64,000 nucleotides of DNA from Thermobifida alba (GCF_023208015.1 NZ_CP051627.1:62001-126000), one strand, 5' to 3'. Positions 45,174-58,655 are shown, numbered from the stretch's first letter. Made by a program: numbers and translations. Notes: generated by a model not told the origin, from the letters alone.

Positions 45174-45467
45174 GTGTTCGTCGGAGCCTTGACGCTGGAC
45201 CTGCTGCTGGGCGACGTCCGCTCCCTGAAGCAGAAGCGTTCCGTCGTGCGGCCCATCGTGGCCGAACTCCAGCGCAGGCACAGCGTCTCGGTGGCCGAGA
45301 CCGGCAGCCACGACCTGTACCGGCGCTGCGAGATCGGGGTGGCGGTGGTCGCCGCCACCGCGGCCCACTGCACGGCGCTGATGGACTCCTGCGAACGCCT
45401 GGTCGCAGAACGCCCCGAAGTCGAGCTGTTGTCCGCCCGGCAGCGGCTCTTCAACGACGAGGAATAG
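45174..45467 (+). CDS. DUF503 family protein (YlxP-like)
   Basis: A 97-residue protein with the family pattern LDLLLGDVRSLKQKRSVVRP, VSVAETGSHDLYRRCEIGVA and a ferredoxin-like fold. Its place between infB and rbfA is conserved in Firmicutes and actinobacteria and suggests a role in ribosome function or RNA binding; no activity is established for it here. GTG 45174 follows GGTGAG. rbfA starts four bases after its stop. Confidence 0.93.
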   Translation: MFVGALTLDLLLGDVRSLKQKRSVVRPIVAELQRRHSVSVAETGSHDLYRRCEIGVAVVAATAAHCTALMDSCERLVAERPEVELLSARQRLFNDEE

Positions 45468-45471
45468 AGCC

Positions 45472-45912
45472 ATGGTTGACGCCGCACGCGCGAGCAAGCT
45501 CGCCGACCGCATCCAGCGGATCGTGGCCGAGATGCTGGAACGCCGCATCAAGGACCCGCGCCTGGGCTTCGTGACCGTCACCGACGCGCGGCTCACCAAC
45601 GACCTGCGCGACGCCACCGTCTACTACACGGTGTTCGGCAGCGACACGGAGAAGGCCGGGACCGCGGCGGCCCTGGAGAGCGCCAAGGGGCTGATCCGCT
45701 CCGAGGTCGGCCGCCGCACCGGGCTGCGGCACACCCCCACCCTCACCTTCGTCGCCGACGAGGTGCAGGCCAACGCCCAGCACATCGAGGAACTGCTGGC
45801 CAAGGCCAAGATGGCCGACGCCGAAGTGGCCCGCGCCGCGGCCAACGCCACCCCGGCCGGGGACGCCGACCCCTACCGGACCCCGCGCGCCCACGAGGAC
45901 GAGGACGACTGA
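45472..45912 (+). CDS. rbfA: ribosome-binding factor A
   Basis: A 146-residue KH-domain protein that binds the 16S rRNA 5' helix and assists late 30S maturation, notably in the cold. Diagnostic: RIQRIVAEMLERRIKDPRLG, VTVTDARLTNDLRDATVYYT, and RHTPTLTFVAD. The C-terminal 30 residues are acidic and not conserved. It lies between DUF503 and truB with gaps of 3-4 bases, so the three are cotranscribed. Confidence 0.96.
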   Translation: MVDAARASKLADRIQRIVAEMLERRIKDPRLGFVTVTDARLTNDLRDATVYYTVFGSDTEKAGTAAALESAKGLIRSEVGRRTGLRHTPTLTFVADEVQANAQHIEELLAKAKMADAEVARAAANATPAGDADPYRTPRAHEDEDD

Positions 45913-45915
45913 TCC

Positions 45916-46797
45916 ATGACCGACGGCGTCGTCATCGTCGACAAGCCCGCCGACTGGACCTCCCACGACGTGGTCGCCCGGGTACGCCGCCTGGCGGGAA
46001 CCCGCCGGGTCGGCCACGCCGGCACCCTCGACCCGATGGCCACCGGAGTGCTGGTGCTCGGCGTCGGCAGGGCCACCCGGCTGCTGGGGCACCTCGCCCT
46101 CACCCGGAAGGTCTACGAGGCGACGATCCGCCTGGGGTGGACCACCACCACCGACGACGCCGAGGGGGAGCCGCTGGAGCGCCGCCCCGCCGACCGGGTC
46201 GACGAGGCCGCGGTCCGGGCCGGGGCCGCGGCGCTCACCGGCGTGATCCAGCAGGTGCCGCCGCAGGTCAGCGCGATCAAGGTGAACGGGCAGCGCGCCT
46301 ACCGCAGAGCCCGCGCCGGGGAGTCGGTCGAACTGCGGGCCCGCGAGGTGACGGTGCACGAGTTCGCCGTCACCGGCTTCCGCCGCGTCGACGACCCCGG
46401 CGGGGCGCTCGTCGACGTCGACGCCCGCGTCACCTGCTCCAGCGGCACCTACATCCGCTCCCTGGCCCGCGACCTCGGCGCGGACCTCGGCGTGGGCGGG
46501 CACCTCACCGCGCTGCGCCGCACCCGGGTGGGCCCCTACTCCCTGGACCAGGCCGCCACCCTGGACGAACTGGCCGCCGAGTTCACCCTGATGCCGCTGG
46601 CCGAGGCCGTCGCCGCGGCCTTCCCGGTCCGCCGCCTCACCGAGGCGGAGGCCCGCCGGGTGGCCCACGGCAACCGCATCTCCCCGAGCGGCCGCCCCGG
46701 CCCGGTCGGCCTGTTCGCCCCGGACGGCAGCGTGCTGGCCCTGGCCGAGGACCGGCCCGGCTACGGCAAACCCGTGGTGGTCTTCGCCGGAGGCTGA
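45916..46797 (+). CDS. truB: tRNA pseudouridine-55 synthase
   Basis: Makes pseudouridine at position 55 in the T-loop of tRNAs. The 293-residue enzyme has DKPADWTSHDVV, the catalytic Asp in GHAGTLDPMATGVL, VYEATIRLGWTTTTDDAEG, QVPPQVSAIKVNGQRAYRRA, and RVTCSSGTYIRSLARDLG, plus a C-terminal PUA-like domain (EARRVAHGNRIS). It is the last gene of the rimP-nusA-infB cluster; ribF follows after 110 bases. Confidence 0.97.
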   Translation: MTDGVVIVDKPADWTSHDVVARVRRLAGTRRVGHAGTLDPMATGVLVLGVGRATRLLGHLALTRKVYEATIRLGWTTTTDDAEGEPLERRPADRVDEAAVRAGAAALTGVIQQVPPQVSAIKVNGQRAYRRARAGESVELRAREVTVHEFAVTGFRRVDDPGGALVDVDARVTCSSGTYIRSLARDLGADLGVGGHLTALRRTRVGPYSLDQAATLDELAAEFTLMPLAEAVAAAFPVRRLTEAEARRVAHGNRISPSGRPGPVGLFAPDGSVLALAEDRPGYGKPVVVFAGG

Positions 46798-46907
46798 GGC
46801 GGGCCCGCGCAGCCGCCTCCCGGAGCGGGGAGCGCGACGAGTAGCATGACGCGGGGCGGCTCCTGACCCGTCGCCCCGCTCGGTCGACCACACCTGATGG
46901 GAGAGCG

Positions 46908-47843
46908 GTGAGCGTGCGGCTCTGGCACGGACTGGACGAGGTGCCCGCCGACTGGGGGAGCTCGGTCGTGGCCCTCGGCACCTTCGACGGCGTCCACCGC
47001 GGCCACCAGCGGCTCCTGCACCGGGCCCGGCAGCACGCCGACCGGCGGGGCCTGCCGCTGGTCGCGGTCACCTTCGACCCCCTCCCGGCACCGGGAGACG
47101 CACAGCCCGCCGCGGTGCTCACCGGCGTCGACCGCAGGGCCGAACTGCTGGCCGAGCACGGCGCGGACGCGGTGTGCGTGCTGCCCCCGACCCCGGGACC
47201 CGCCGACCTGCCCCCCGCGGAGTTCGTCGACCGGGTCCTGGTCGACGGACTGCACGCCGCGGCGGTCCTCCCCGCCTGGCCCGGGGACCCCGTCCCCGCG
47301 GGCGACGCGGACACGCTGCGCGCCCTCGGCAAGGAGCACGACTTCACGGTCGAGGAGACCCCCGCCGACGCCGAACCCGTCACCTCCGCCCGGGTGCGCT
47401 CCCTCGTCGCCTCCGGGGACGTCGCCGGGGCGCAGGCCGCCCTGGGGCGCCCCCACCGGGTCGAGGGCGTCGTCGTCCACGGCGCGGCCCGGGGGCGCGA
47501 ACTGCTGGGCTTTCCCACCGCGAACCTGGACTGCCCCCCGCACACCGCCATTCCCGCCGACGGCGTCTACGCGGGCTGGCTGCTGCGGCTCGACGGAGCC
47601 GAGGGGGAGACCCGGTGGGCGGCGGCCGTCTCGGTGGGCACCAACCCCACCTTCGAGGGAAGCGCCCGCACCGTCGAGGCCTACGCCCTGGACCGCGACG
47701 ACCTGGAGCTGTACGGCCTGCGCATGGCGGTGGAGTTCACCCACCACATCCGCCCCATGCTGCGCTTCGACGGGATCGAGGCGCTCATCGAGGCCATGTC
47801 GCGCGACGTCGCCCGCTGCCGGGAACTGCTGCTGGGCCGCTGA
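46908..47843 (+). CDS. ribF: bifunctional riboflavin kinase/FAD synthetase, adenylyltransferase motifs eroded
   Basis: Makes FMN and FAD. The C-terminal riboflavin kinase domain is intact: HGAARGRELLGFPTANLDC, PADGVYAGWL, SVGTNPTF and VEAYALDRDDLELYG. The N-terminal FMN adenylyltransferase domain keeps ALGTFDGVHRGHQ and VTSARVRSLVASGDV. The usual FDPHP reads FDPLPAP, and the NFRFG(H)xxxG motif is absent, replaced by VLPAWPGDPVPAGD. The adenylyltransferase activity may thus be weak or lost. The length of 311 is normal and the frame clean. Start GTG 46908 after GGGAGAGCG. It lies between truB and rpsO, as in relatives. Confidence 0.92.
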   Translation: MSVRLWHGLDEVPADWGSSVVALGTFDGVHRGHQRLLHRARQHADRRGLPLVAVTFDPLPAPGDAQPAAVLTGVDRRAELLAEHGADAVCVLPPTPGPADLPPAEFVDRVLVDGLHAAAVLPAWPGDPVPAGDADTLRALGKEHDFTVEETPADAEPVTSARVRSLVASGDVAGAQAALGRPHRVEGVVVHGAARGRELLGFPTANLDCPPHTAIPADGVYAGWLLRLDGAEGETRWAAAVSVGTNPTFEGSARTVEAYALDRDDLELYGLRMAVEFTHHIRPMLRFDGIEALIEAMSRDVARCRELLLGR

Positions 47844-47977
47844 ACCGGCCGCCACGGGGCACGGGCACCGCGCATCGGTAGTAAGCTTGCCCGAGAGTCG
47901 GCCGCAGCGCCGACCGTCGACCGTGCCCGCTGCACGGCCCGTCCGGGCCCGCGGCACGTTCGACCGCACTCACCCGT

Positions 47978-48029
47978 CCGACGACTGTGGGCGCGCACGG
48001 TTGTCGGCTTTCGACGGTCCCTTCGGACC
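47978..48029 (+). promoter_or_regulatory. candidate structured leader of rpsO
   Basis: Upstream of rpsO lie two adjacent hairpins: CCGACGAC/GTTGTCGG (47978-47985 with 48000-48007, one G-U pair) and GGTCC/GGACC with a CTTC loop (48016-48029). A TAAGCT box near 47882 could start a leader of about 200 nt. S15 regulates its own mRNA through different leader folds in several phyla, so a regulatory role is plausible. Confidence 0.4.
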
Positions 48030-48088
48030 ACCGCTTCTCGAAAGCACCCGGTCAAGGTCCGCGCGCCGAGAACGTGAGAAGGAGCGCC

Positions 48089-48358
48089 GTGTCGATCGAC
48101 ACCGCCACCAAGAAGAAGATCATCGCCGAGTACGGCACCAAGGAGGGCGACACCGGCTCTCCCGAGGTGCAGGTCGCGCTGCTGACGCACCGCATCACCC
48201 AGCTCACCGAGCACCTCAAGGAGCACAAGCACGACCACCACAGCCGTCGTGGCCTGCTCCTGCTCGTCGGCCGCCGGCGCCGTCTTCTTCAGTACATCGC
48301 GAAGAAGGACATCAACCGCTACCGTCAGCTGATCGAGCGCCTCGGTCTGCGTCGCTAG
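48089..48358 (+). CDS. rpsO: 30S ribosomal protein S15
   Basis: An 89-residue protein, exactly the family length, binding the central domain of 16S rRNA. Sequence marks: [40 protein letters not shown] and [23 protein letters not shown] 48089 follows AAGGAG at ideal spacing. pnp follows, as in most bacteria, with a terminator and a 400-base leader between. Confidence 0.98.
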   Translation: MSIDTATKKKIIAEYGTKEGDTGSPEVQVALLTHRITQLTEHLKEHKHDHHSRRGLLLLVGRRRRLLQYIAKKDINRYRQLIERLGLRR

Positions 48359-48371
48359 CCGGTGACCACCG

Positions 48372-48405
48372 AAAAGGGGAGTGGCCGCCGCCGCTCCCTT
48401 TTTCT
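48372..48405 (+). terminator. intrinsic terminator after rpsO
   Basis: Stem AAAGGG(G)AGTGG with CCGCTCCCTTT (one bulged G, one G-U pair), loop CCGCCG, followed by a T-run. It separates rpsO from pnp. Confidence 0.75.
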
Positions 48406-48419
48406 TAGTAGGGTGGACT

Positions 48420-48767
48420 CGTTACCGGCCGCCGAGCCAGGGTAGTACCCTGCCACGACGTGTCGGATGACAACTGAACAGCAGGTAATTCCCGCGCCCC
48501 ACCCTCAGCCGTCTCAGGCCACGGTGGCATCCTCCGGAAGGCGAGGCGAGACCTCGCCACGGTGTCGAGGCCGGTCCTCGGTAGTGGTTCCCCGACACGT
48601 CCGCACCCACGGGCGTCGGGGGACTTCGATCGATGGCCGGCCGTCAGGGCCATCGCGGTGCGGTCGTGGCCGTGACACGCCGCACCGCGGAGTCATGCGA
48701 CTTCGAGACGGACACTCTCTTCGGGGCACGGACGCGGGACTTTCGTTATCCGTGTAGGAGGTCGCCC
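48420..48767 (+). ncRNA. pnp 5' leader, candidate Actino-pnp RNA motif
   Basis: A 350-base leader before pnp with several strong hairpins: GGCGAGG/CCTCGCC (48540-48558), CGATGGCC/GGCCATCG (48631-48655), and a two-part stem GTGCGG..CGTG/CACG..CCGCAC (48658-48685). An Actino-pnp RNA motif is known in 5' UTRs of actinobacterial pnp genes and is thought to take part in feedback control by PNPase. Placement and structure fit; I could not check the consensus. Confidence 0.5.
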
Positions 48768-51071
<2,304 letters not shown>

Positions 51072-51122
51072 GCGACCCGCACCCGACGCCCGGACCACCA
51101 CCGGGCGGGGTGAGGACCCACC

Positions 51123-51153
51123 GGGCGGCCGTACCGTGAGGGGACGGCCGCCC
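51123..51153 (+). terminator. hairpin terminator after pnp
   Basis: Perfect 10-bp inverted repeat GGGCGGCCGT with complement (11-nt loop), preceded at 51087-51107 by a smaller 7-bp hairpin. The pair probably ends the pnp transcript. Confidence 0.65.
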
Positions 51154-51196
51154 TCCGTTTACCCCGGGGGCGACCCCACGTTTCCGCTTTCGCTGA

Positions 51197-53383
<2,187 letters not shown>

Positions 53384-53403
53384 GGCGGCGGAGCGCACGG
53401 CAC

Positions 53404-53428
53404 GGCCCCGGCCCCCTGAGCCGGGGCC
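53404..53428. terminator. convergent terminator dapB/glpK
   Basis: Perfect 9-bp inverted repeat GGCCCCGGC with complement, 7-nt loop, between the converging stops of dapB and glpK. Confidence 0.75.
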
Positions 53429-53433
53429 GGCGG

Positions 53434-54936
53434 CTACTCCCGTCCCTCGCCGGACTCCACCCAGCCGAAGGTGCGCCGCACCGCCTTGGTCCAGTTCCGG
53501 TACTCGCGGTCGCGCGTCCCGGGGTCGATCTGCGGGGTCCACGCGGCGTCGCGCTTCCAGTTCGCCCGCAGACTGTCCAGGTCCGGCCAGTAGCCCACGG
53601 CCAGGCCCGCCGCGTAGGCCGCGCCCAGACAGGTGGTCTCCGCCACCACCGGCCGCACCACCTCCAGGTCCAGCACGTCCGCGAGCGTCTGGTTCAGCAG
53701 CGCGTTGGCGACCATGCCGCCGTCCACCTTCAACGAGGTCAACGGGATGCCCGAGTCGCTGTTCATCGCGTCCACCACCTCGCGGGTCTGCCACGCGGTG
53801 GCCTCCAGCACCGCACGGGCCAGGTGTGCCCTGGTCACGTAGGACGTCAACCCGGCGATGACCCCGCGGGCGTCGCTGCGCCAGTGCGGCGCGAACAACC
53901 CGGAGAACGCGGGCACGATGTAGCAGCCGCCGTTGTCGGCGACACCGGCCGCCAACTCCTCGATCTCCGCGGCGTGCGAGATCATCCCCAGGTTGTCGCG
54001 CAGCCACTGCACCAGGGACCCCGCCATCGCGATGGACCCCTCCAGCGCGTACACCGCCGGCTGGTCGCCGATCCGGTAGCCCACCGTGGTGAGCAGCCCG
54101 TTGGCGGAGACCACCGGCTCGGTGCCGGTGTTGAGCACCAGGAACGCGCCCGTGCCGTAGGTGCCCTTGACGTCCCCGGGGGCGAAGCAGGTCTGCCCGA
54201 ACAGCGCGGCGTGCTGGTCGCCCAGCGCCGCCGCCACCGGCACCCCCTCCAACGGTCCGCGGGCCGTGCCGTACACCTCGGAACTGGACCGGATCTCGGG
54301 CAGCACCGCCGCGGGGATCCCCATCGCGTCCAGGATCTGTGCGTCCCAGTCCAGCGTGCGCAGGTTCATCAGCATGGTGCGGCTGGCGTTGGTGACGTCG
54401 GTGACGTGCCGCCCGGTGAGCTTCCACACCAGCCAGGCGTCCACCGTGCCGAACAGCACCTCGCCGCGTTCGGCGCGGTCGCGCAGCCCTGGCACCTCGT
54501 CCAGCAGCCAGCGCAGCTTCGGCCCGGAGAAGTAGGTGGCCAGCGGCAGCCCGCACCGCTCCCGGAACCGGTCCTGGCCCTCCTGCCCGCCGAGGACGTC
54601 CAGCAGCCGGTCGGTGCGGGTGTCCTGCCACACGATCGCGTGGTGCACCGGCTCACCGGTCCGGCGGTCCCACACCACGGTGGTCTCCCGCTGGTTGGTG
54701 ATGCCGACCGCGGCCAACCGGTCCGGCGTCAGCCCGCCCGCCGCGAGCGCCTCCTCGACCACCGCGACCACGTTCGCCCAGATCTCCGCGGCGTCGTGCT
54801 CCACCCACCCGGGGCGGGGAAAGATCTGGCGGTGCTCGCGCTGCCCCACCGAGACGACGTTTCCGTGCCGGTCGAAGACGATGCAGCGGCTCGACGTGGT
54901 GCCCTGGTCGATCGCCGCCACGTACTGTTCGGTCAC
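53434..54936 (-). CDS. glpK: glycerol kinase
   Basis: Phosphorylates glycerol to sn-glycerol 3-phosphate with ATP. The 500-residue FGGY kinase has [20 protein letters not shown] (phosphate 1), [25 protein letters not shown], and [15 protein letters not shown] and [18 protein letters not shown] near the C-terminus. The length is exact for GlpK. GTG 54936 with GAAGGG upstream. No glpF or glpD is adjacent, so it is a lone gene inserted between dapB and dapA. A GGAAC-N17-CGTC pattern about 70 bases upstream resembles an ECF-sigma promoter but is weak evidence. Confidence 0.96.
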   Translation of the reverse strand: MTEQYVAAIDQGTTSSRCIVFDRHGNVVSVGQREHRQIFPRPGWVEHDAAEIWANVVAVVEEALAAGGLTPDRLAAVGITNQRETTVVWDRRTGEPVHHAIVWQDTRTDRLLDVLGGQEGQDRFRERCGLPLATYFSGPKLRWLLDEVPGLRDRAERGEVLFGTVDAWLVWKLTGRHVTDVTNASRTMLMNLRTLDWDAQILDAMGIPAAVLPEIRSSSEVYGTARGPLEGVPVAAALGDQHAALFGQTCFAPGDVKGTYGTGAFLVLNTGTEPVVSANGLLTTVGYRIGDQPAVYALEGSIAMAGSLVQWLRDNLGMISHAAEIEELAAGVADNGGCYIVPAFSGLFAPHWRSDARGVIAGLTSYVTRAHLARAVLEATAWQTREVVDAMNSDSGIPLTSLKVDGGMVANALLNQTLADVLDLEVVRPVVAETTCLGAAYAAGLAVGYWPDLDSLRANWKRDAAWTPQIDPGTRDREYRNWTKAVRRTFGWVESGEGRE

Positions 54937-55500
54937 CGGACCCCGCCCTTCCGTTCCGCGCGTTCCACGGTCGCTCCTGACGTTAGCGGGATCACACCCG
55001 TTCCGGGGACCCGACCGTCCGCGAACCGCGCGGCCCAACCGGCGAAGCGGATCTCCCCGCGGCCCTCCTCCACGTCTCGGGGGTCCTCCCGCCGTGTTCG
55101 TCGGGCCACCGGGCGGAGCCGGGTCCCGCCGCCGGGAACGCGATGTCCACGTCGGACAGGCGCCTCCAGCTCCTCGCTCCCGCCTGCCGGACCAGCCCGT
55201 GGACCGCGCGGGGTGCGGGTCGGCCCCGGAGCCGGTGGCGTTCCGGCCCGCGGGGGCGCGGCACGCTCCCCGGGCTCCACCGCGTCGGCGCTGCCCGGGC
55301 AGGGAAGCGGGCCAGGAGCGCGCGGCGTCCTCCGCGCCGCCGCCACCCCCGCCCCCCGGCAGCGCGTCCGCGACCACGGGCACCGCCGCCGGGAGCGGGA
55401 GCCGCGGGGACCGCCCGCCCCGAGCCCCACCGGAGAACACCCTCCCGACCGTCCGGAAACGGCCGGCGGGAACACGGAACCGCGGCCGCCCCGGCAGCGA
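54937..55500. other. 564-base gene-free region
   Basis: GC-rich DNA between menA's end and the glpK start. Open frames exist on both strands but their translations are Arg/Pro/Gly-rich with no family resemblance or ribosome site. It may contain the glpK promoter and remnants of a lost gene. Confidence 0.4.
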
Positions 55501-56370
55501 TCAGCCCAGGGCCAGCCCCACCGTGAACAGCACCCCGAACGCCATCTGCAACCGCCCCGTCTCACCCAGGCCGCGCACCAGGTCCGGTCCGGTCTCGCCG
55601 CGCAGCACCCGCGCGCACGGACGCACCGCCAACGGCGCGGACAGCACCGCCAGCAGCACCCACCACGCCCCCACCGCCGTGGCCAGCGCCGCGACGAACG
55701 CGCCCGCGACGCATCCGACGAACAGCAGCCGCGCCCCGCGGTCGCCCAGCACCACCGCCAGGGTCCGCTTGCCGCTCACCGCGTCGGTGGGCAGGTCCCG
55801 GATGTTGTTGACGACCAGCATCGCGCACGACAGCAGCCCCACCGCGACAGCCGCCGCCCAGCCCCGCCACGGCACCGTGCCCGCCTGCACGAAAACCGTC
55901 CCGGCCACCGCCACCAGGCCGAAGAACACGAACACCGACACCTCGCCCAGCGCCCGGTAGCCGTACGGGGTGCGCCCCCCGGTGTAGAACCAGGCCGCGG
56001 CGATCGCGACCGCGCCCACCAGCAGCAGCCACCACGAGGACACCGCCACCAGCACCAGGCCGACGACCGCGGCCACCGCGAAGCACACCCACGCCGCGGC
56101 GAACACCTGCCGGGGCGCGGCCAGCCGCGTCGCGGTCAACCGCAGCGGCCCCACCCGGTTCTCGTCGGTGCCGCGCACCCCGTCGCTGTAGTCGTTGGCG
56201 TAGTTCACCCCCACCTGCAACGCCACCGCCACCAGCAACGCCAGCAGTGCCTTCCACCACACGGCGGCTTCCAGACCGAAGGCGACTCCGGTCCCCACCG
56301 CCACCGGGACGACCGAGTTCGGCAGGGTGCGCGGACGGGCCCCCGCCACCCACTGGCTCACCGTGGCCAC
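55501..56370 (-). CDS. menA: 1,4-dihydroxy-2-naphthoate polyprenyltransferase
   Basis: Membrane UbiA-type prenyltransferase that attaches the polyprenyl chain to DHNA in menaquinone synthesis. The 289-residue protein has eight to nine helices, VAVALQVGVNYANDYSDGVRG (first Asp-rich motif) and MLVVNNIRDLPTDAVSGKRT (second). GTG 56370 begins MATVSQWVAGARPRTLPNSV, as in MenA. It does not sit with other men genes; the quinone would feed cytochrome bd and other oxidases. Confidence 0.95.
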   Translation of the reverse strand: MATVSQWVAGARPRTLPNSVVPVAVGTGVAFGLEAAVWWKALLALLVAVALQVGVNYANDYSDGVRGTDENRVGPLRLTATRLAAPRQVFAAAWVCFAVAAVVGLVLVAVSSWWLLLVGAVAIAAAWFYTGGRTPYGYRALGEVSVFVFFGLVAVAGTVFVQAGTVPWRGWAAAVAVGLLSCAMLVVNNIRDLPTDAVSGKRTLAVVLGDRGARLLFVGCVAGAFVAALATAVGAWWVLLAVLSAPLAVRPCARVLRGETGPDLVRGLGETGRLQMAFGVLFTVGLALG

Positions 56371-56471
56371 GTGTCGGCCTCACTTCCCCCACCCCGTCCG
56401 CCACCGCGAACGGGAACCACCGGTCCGTTTTCTCGGTTTTCCACCGTATCGCCCGTCCGCTGCCGCCCAGG

Positions 56472-57014
56472 TCAGCGACTGATGGCCGCGTGCAACCGCA
56501 CCATGGGCACCACACCCCCCAGGTCCAGCTCCCGGCGCGCCCCGTCCACCGCCCACCCCGCCCGCTCCACGAACGAACGCAGCACGTTGTCGCGCTCCAA
56601 CGTCCACACGTACACCGCCTGGAAACCGTCGTCGAGCAGGTGGTCCACCACCGCGTGCAGCAGGCGGCTGCCGTGCCCGCGCCGCACGAACCCCGGAGCC
56701 ACGTGCAGCGCGTAGATCTCCGCGTCGGTCCCCGGCCACCGGTCCGGGTCCTGCGCCGGACCCATCGCCGCGAACCCCGCCACCTCCCCCTCGTCGGTGG
56801 CCACCAGCAGCCGGTGCCGCGACGTCGGCGGCGAGGACACCGCGGCCCGCCACCGCGCCACGAACTCCGCACGGGCCTCCTGCCCGGACAACTCCGCCAA
56901 CACCGCACCGGGAAGCACCTCCCGGTACATCTCCCGCCACGCCGCCACCTGGACGTCCACGATCGCTTCGACGTCCCCGGCACGGGCGGGCCGGACAAAA
57001 CGCTGGGTCGACAC
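56472..57014 (-). CDS. GNAT family N-acetyltransferase
   Basis: A 180-residue GNAT protein: VRPARAGDVEAIVDVQVAAW at the N-terminus, acetyl-CoA motif ALHVAPGFVRRGHGSRLLHA, and AVYVWTLERDNVLRSFVERAGW, a pattern shared with PhnO/RimI-like small-molecule acetyltransferases. GTG 57014 is chosen because GAGGGG lies 10 bases upstream and similarity begins there. Divergent from the holin-like gene; the substrate is unknown. Confidence 0.87.
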   Translation of the reverse strand: MSTQRFVRPARAGDVEAIVDVQVAAWREMYREVLPGAVLAELSGQEARAEFVARWRAAVSSPPTSRHRLLVATDEGEVAGFAAMGPAQDPDRWPGTDAEIYALHVAPGFVRRGHGSRLLHAVVDHLLDDGFQAVYVWTLERDNVLRSFVERAGWAVDGARRELDLGGVVPMVRLHAAISR

Positions 57015-57196
57015 GGCAGGGCCCCTCAATCGCTCAACGCTGCGGACAACGCGCCCATCGTCCCAGGAACCACCGCGACCCGAGAACAGCGCACCCCGCC
57101 CGACCCCGAGAAGGACCCCCCGAAAGCCCTGAGAATCCCCCGAAAATTCGACCCGGGACTGCAAACGGGCCGCCCCGGCGTGGGAGCATTCAGGTC

Positions 57197-57574
57197 GTGA
57201 GCATCATCCTGAGAGTCATCGTCAACGCCATCGCACTGTGGGCCGCGGTGCTCCTGGTCGACGGGATCGAGGTCACCACCGACGACACGGTCACCATGAT
57301 CCTGACCTACCTGGGCATCGGCGCGCTCTTCGGCGTCGTCAACGCCGTCATCAAACCGATCGTCAAGACGGTCGGCTGCATCTTCTACATCGTCACCCTC
57401 GGCCTCGTCGCCCTCGTCGTCAACGCCCTGCTGCTGTGGCTCACCGGATGGCTGGCCGGAGCCCTGGGCATCCCCTTCGCCATCGACGGCTTCTGGGCGG
57501 CGTTCTGGGGCTCCATCATCGTCGCCGTCGTCAGCTGGCTGCTCAGCCTGTTCGTCGGCGGAGACGACGACTGA
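57197..57574 (+). CDS. phage holin family 4-like membrane protein (YvlD type)
   Basis: A 125-residue protein with four predicted helices, beginning SIILRVIVNAIALWAAVLLV and containing IGALFGVVNAVIKPIVKTV, TLGLVALVVNALLLWLTGWL and the acidic tail GGDDD. This is the PF04020 pattern; despite the name such proteins are general small membrane proteins, not lysis holins, and no phage genes are nearby. GTG 57197; upstream site poor. Confidence 0.88.
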   Translation: MSIILRVIVNAIALWAAVLLVDGIEVTTDDTVTMILTYLGIGALFGVVNAVIKPIVKTVGCIFYIVTLGLVALVVNALLLWLTGWLAGALGIPFAIDGFWAAFWGSIIVAVVSWLLSLFVGGDDD

Positions 57575-57664
57575 CCACACGCCGACCACCCGCCCCCGCG
57601 GACCGGAGCGCGCCACAGCCCTCCCCGAACGGGGAGGTTGGCGCGCTCTGTCCAGCTTTCGCGG

Positions 57665-57670
57665 TACCGT
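57665..57670 (+). promoter_or_regulatory. candidate -10 box of dapA (leaderless start)
   Basis: TACCGT ends seven bases before ATG 57678. Confidence 0.4.
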
Positions 57671-57677
57671 TTGCAGC

Positions 57678-58655
57678 ATGGTAGGCAGTACTACGCCGAA
57701 CGCGCCCTTCGGCCAGATGTTGACCGCGATGATCACCCCCATGCACGACAACGGGGAAGTCGACTACGACGGGGTGGCCCGCCTCGCGGCCTACCTGGTC
57801 GACGAGCAGCGCAACGACGGCCTCGTCGTCAACGGAACCACCGGCGAGTCCGCCACCACCAGCGACGAGGAGAAGGAACGCATCCTGCGCACCGTCGTCG
57901 AGACCGTCGGCGACCGTGCGACCATCGTCGCCGGAGCGGGCACCAACAACACACGGCACAGCATCGAACTGGCCCGGACCGCCGAACGCGCCGGGGCCGA
58001 CGGCCTGCTGCTCGTCACCCCCTACTACAACCGGCCGCCCCAGGAGGGCCTGCTGCGGCACTTCACCGCCATCGCCGACGCCACCGGACTGCCGGTCATG
58101 CTCTACGACATCCCCGGCCGCACCGGCATCCCCATCGCCTCCGAAACCCTGGTCCGGCTCGCCGAGCACCCCCGCATCGTCGCCAACAAGGACGCCAAGG
58201 ACGACCTCGGCGCCAGCTCCTGGGTGATGGAACGCACCGACCTCGCCTACTACTGCGGCACCGACATGCTCAACCTGCCGATGCTGTCCATCGGGGCCGC
58301 CGGATTCGTCAGCGTGGTCGGCCACATCGTCGGCGCCGACCTGCGCGACATGATCGACGCCTACCGCTCCGGCGACGTCGCCCGGGCCCTCGCCATCCAC
58401 CGCCGCCTCACCCCCGTCTACACCGGCATGTTCCGCACCCAGGGCGTCATCACCACCAAGGCGGTGCTCAACATGTTCGGCCTGCCCGGCGGAGCGGTAC
58501 GCACCCCCCTGGCCGACGCCTCCCCCGAACTGCAGGCGCTGCTGCGCGAGGACCTCGCCGCGGCCGGAGTGAAGGGCCCCATCGGGCTCGCCCCCCACCA
58601 GGCCGTCCCGGCCAGCGCCGTAGGAGTGGAACGACTCACGGAGGGATCGGCATGA
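57678..58655 (+). CDS. dapA: 4-hydroxy-tetrahydrodipicolinate synthase
   Basis: Condenses pyruvate and aspartate semialdehyde, the first committed step of the diaminopimelate pathway, in the cytoplasm. The 325-residue TIM-barrel aldolase has NGTTGESATTSDEEK, GAGTNNTRHSIELA, TPYYNRPPQEGL with the conserved Tyr, YDIPGRTGI, and the Schiff-base Lys in IVANKDAKDD. ATG 57678 lacks a ribosome site but has TACCGT seven bases upstream. It overlaps rnj by four bases (ATGA), so the two are cotranscribed. Confidence 0.97.
   Translation: MVGSTTPNAPFGQMLTAMITPMHDNGEVDYDGVARLAAYLVDEQRNDGLVVNGTTGESATTSDEEKERILRTVVETVGDRATIVAGAGTNNTRHSIELARTAERAGADGLLLVTPYYNRPPQEGLLRHFTAIADATGLPVMLYDIPGRTGIPIASETLVRLAEHPRIVANKDAKDDLGASSWVMERTDLAYYCGTDMLNLPMLSIGAAGFVSVVGHIVGADLRDMIDAYRSGDVARALAIHRRLTPVYTGMFRTQGVITTKAVLNMFGLPGGAVRTPLADASPELQALLREDLAAAGVKGPIGLAPHQAVPASAVGVERLTEGSA

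Noticed and set aside
55143-55526. A 127-codon plus-strand frame between glpK and menA
   Set aside because: Pro/Arg-rich translation, overlaps the end of menA, no ribosome site.
57197-57574. Evidence for a prophage from the holin-like gene
   Set aside because: This family is widespread as a cellular membrane protein and no other phage genes are present.
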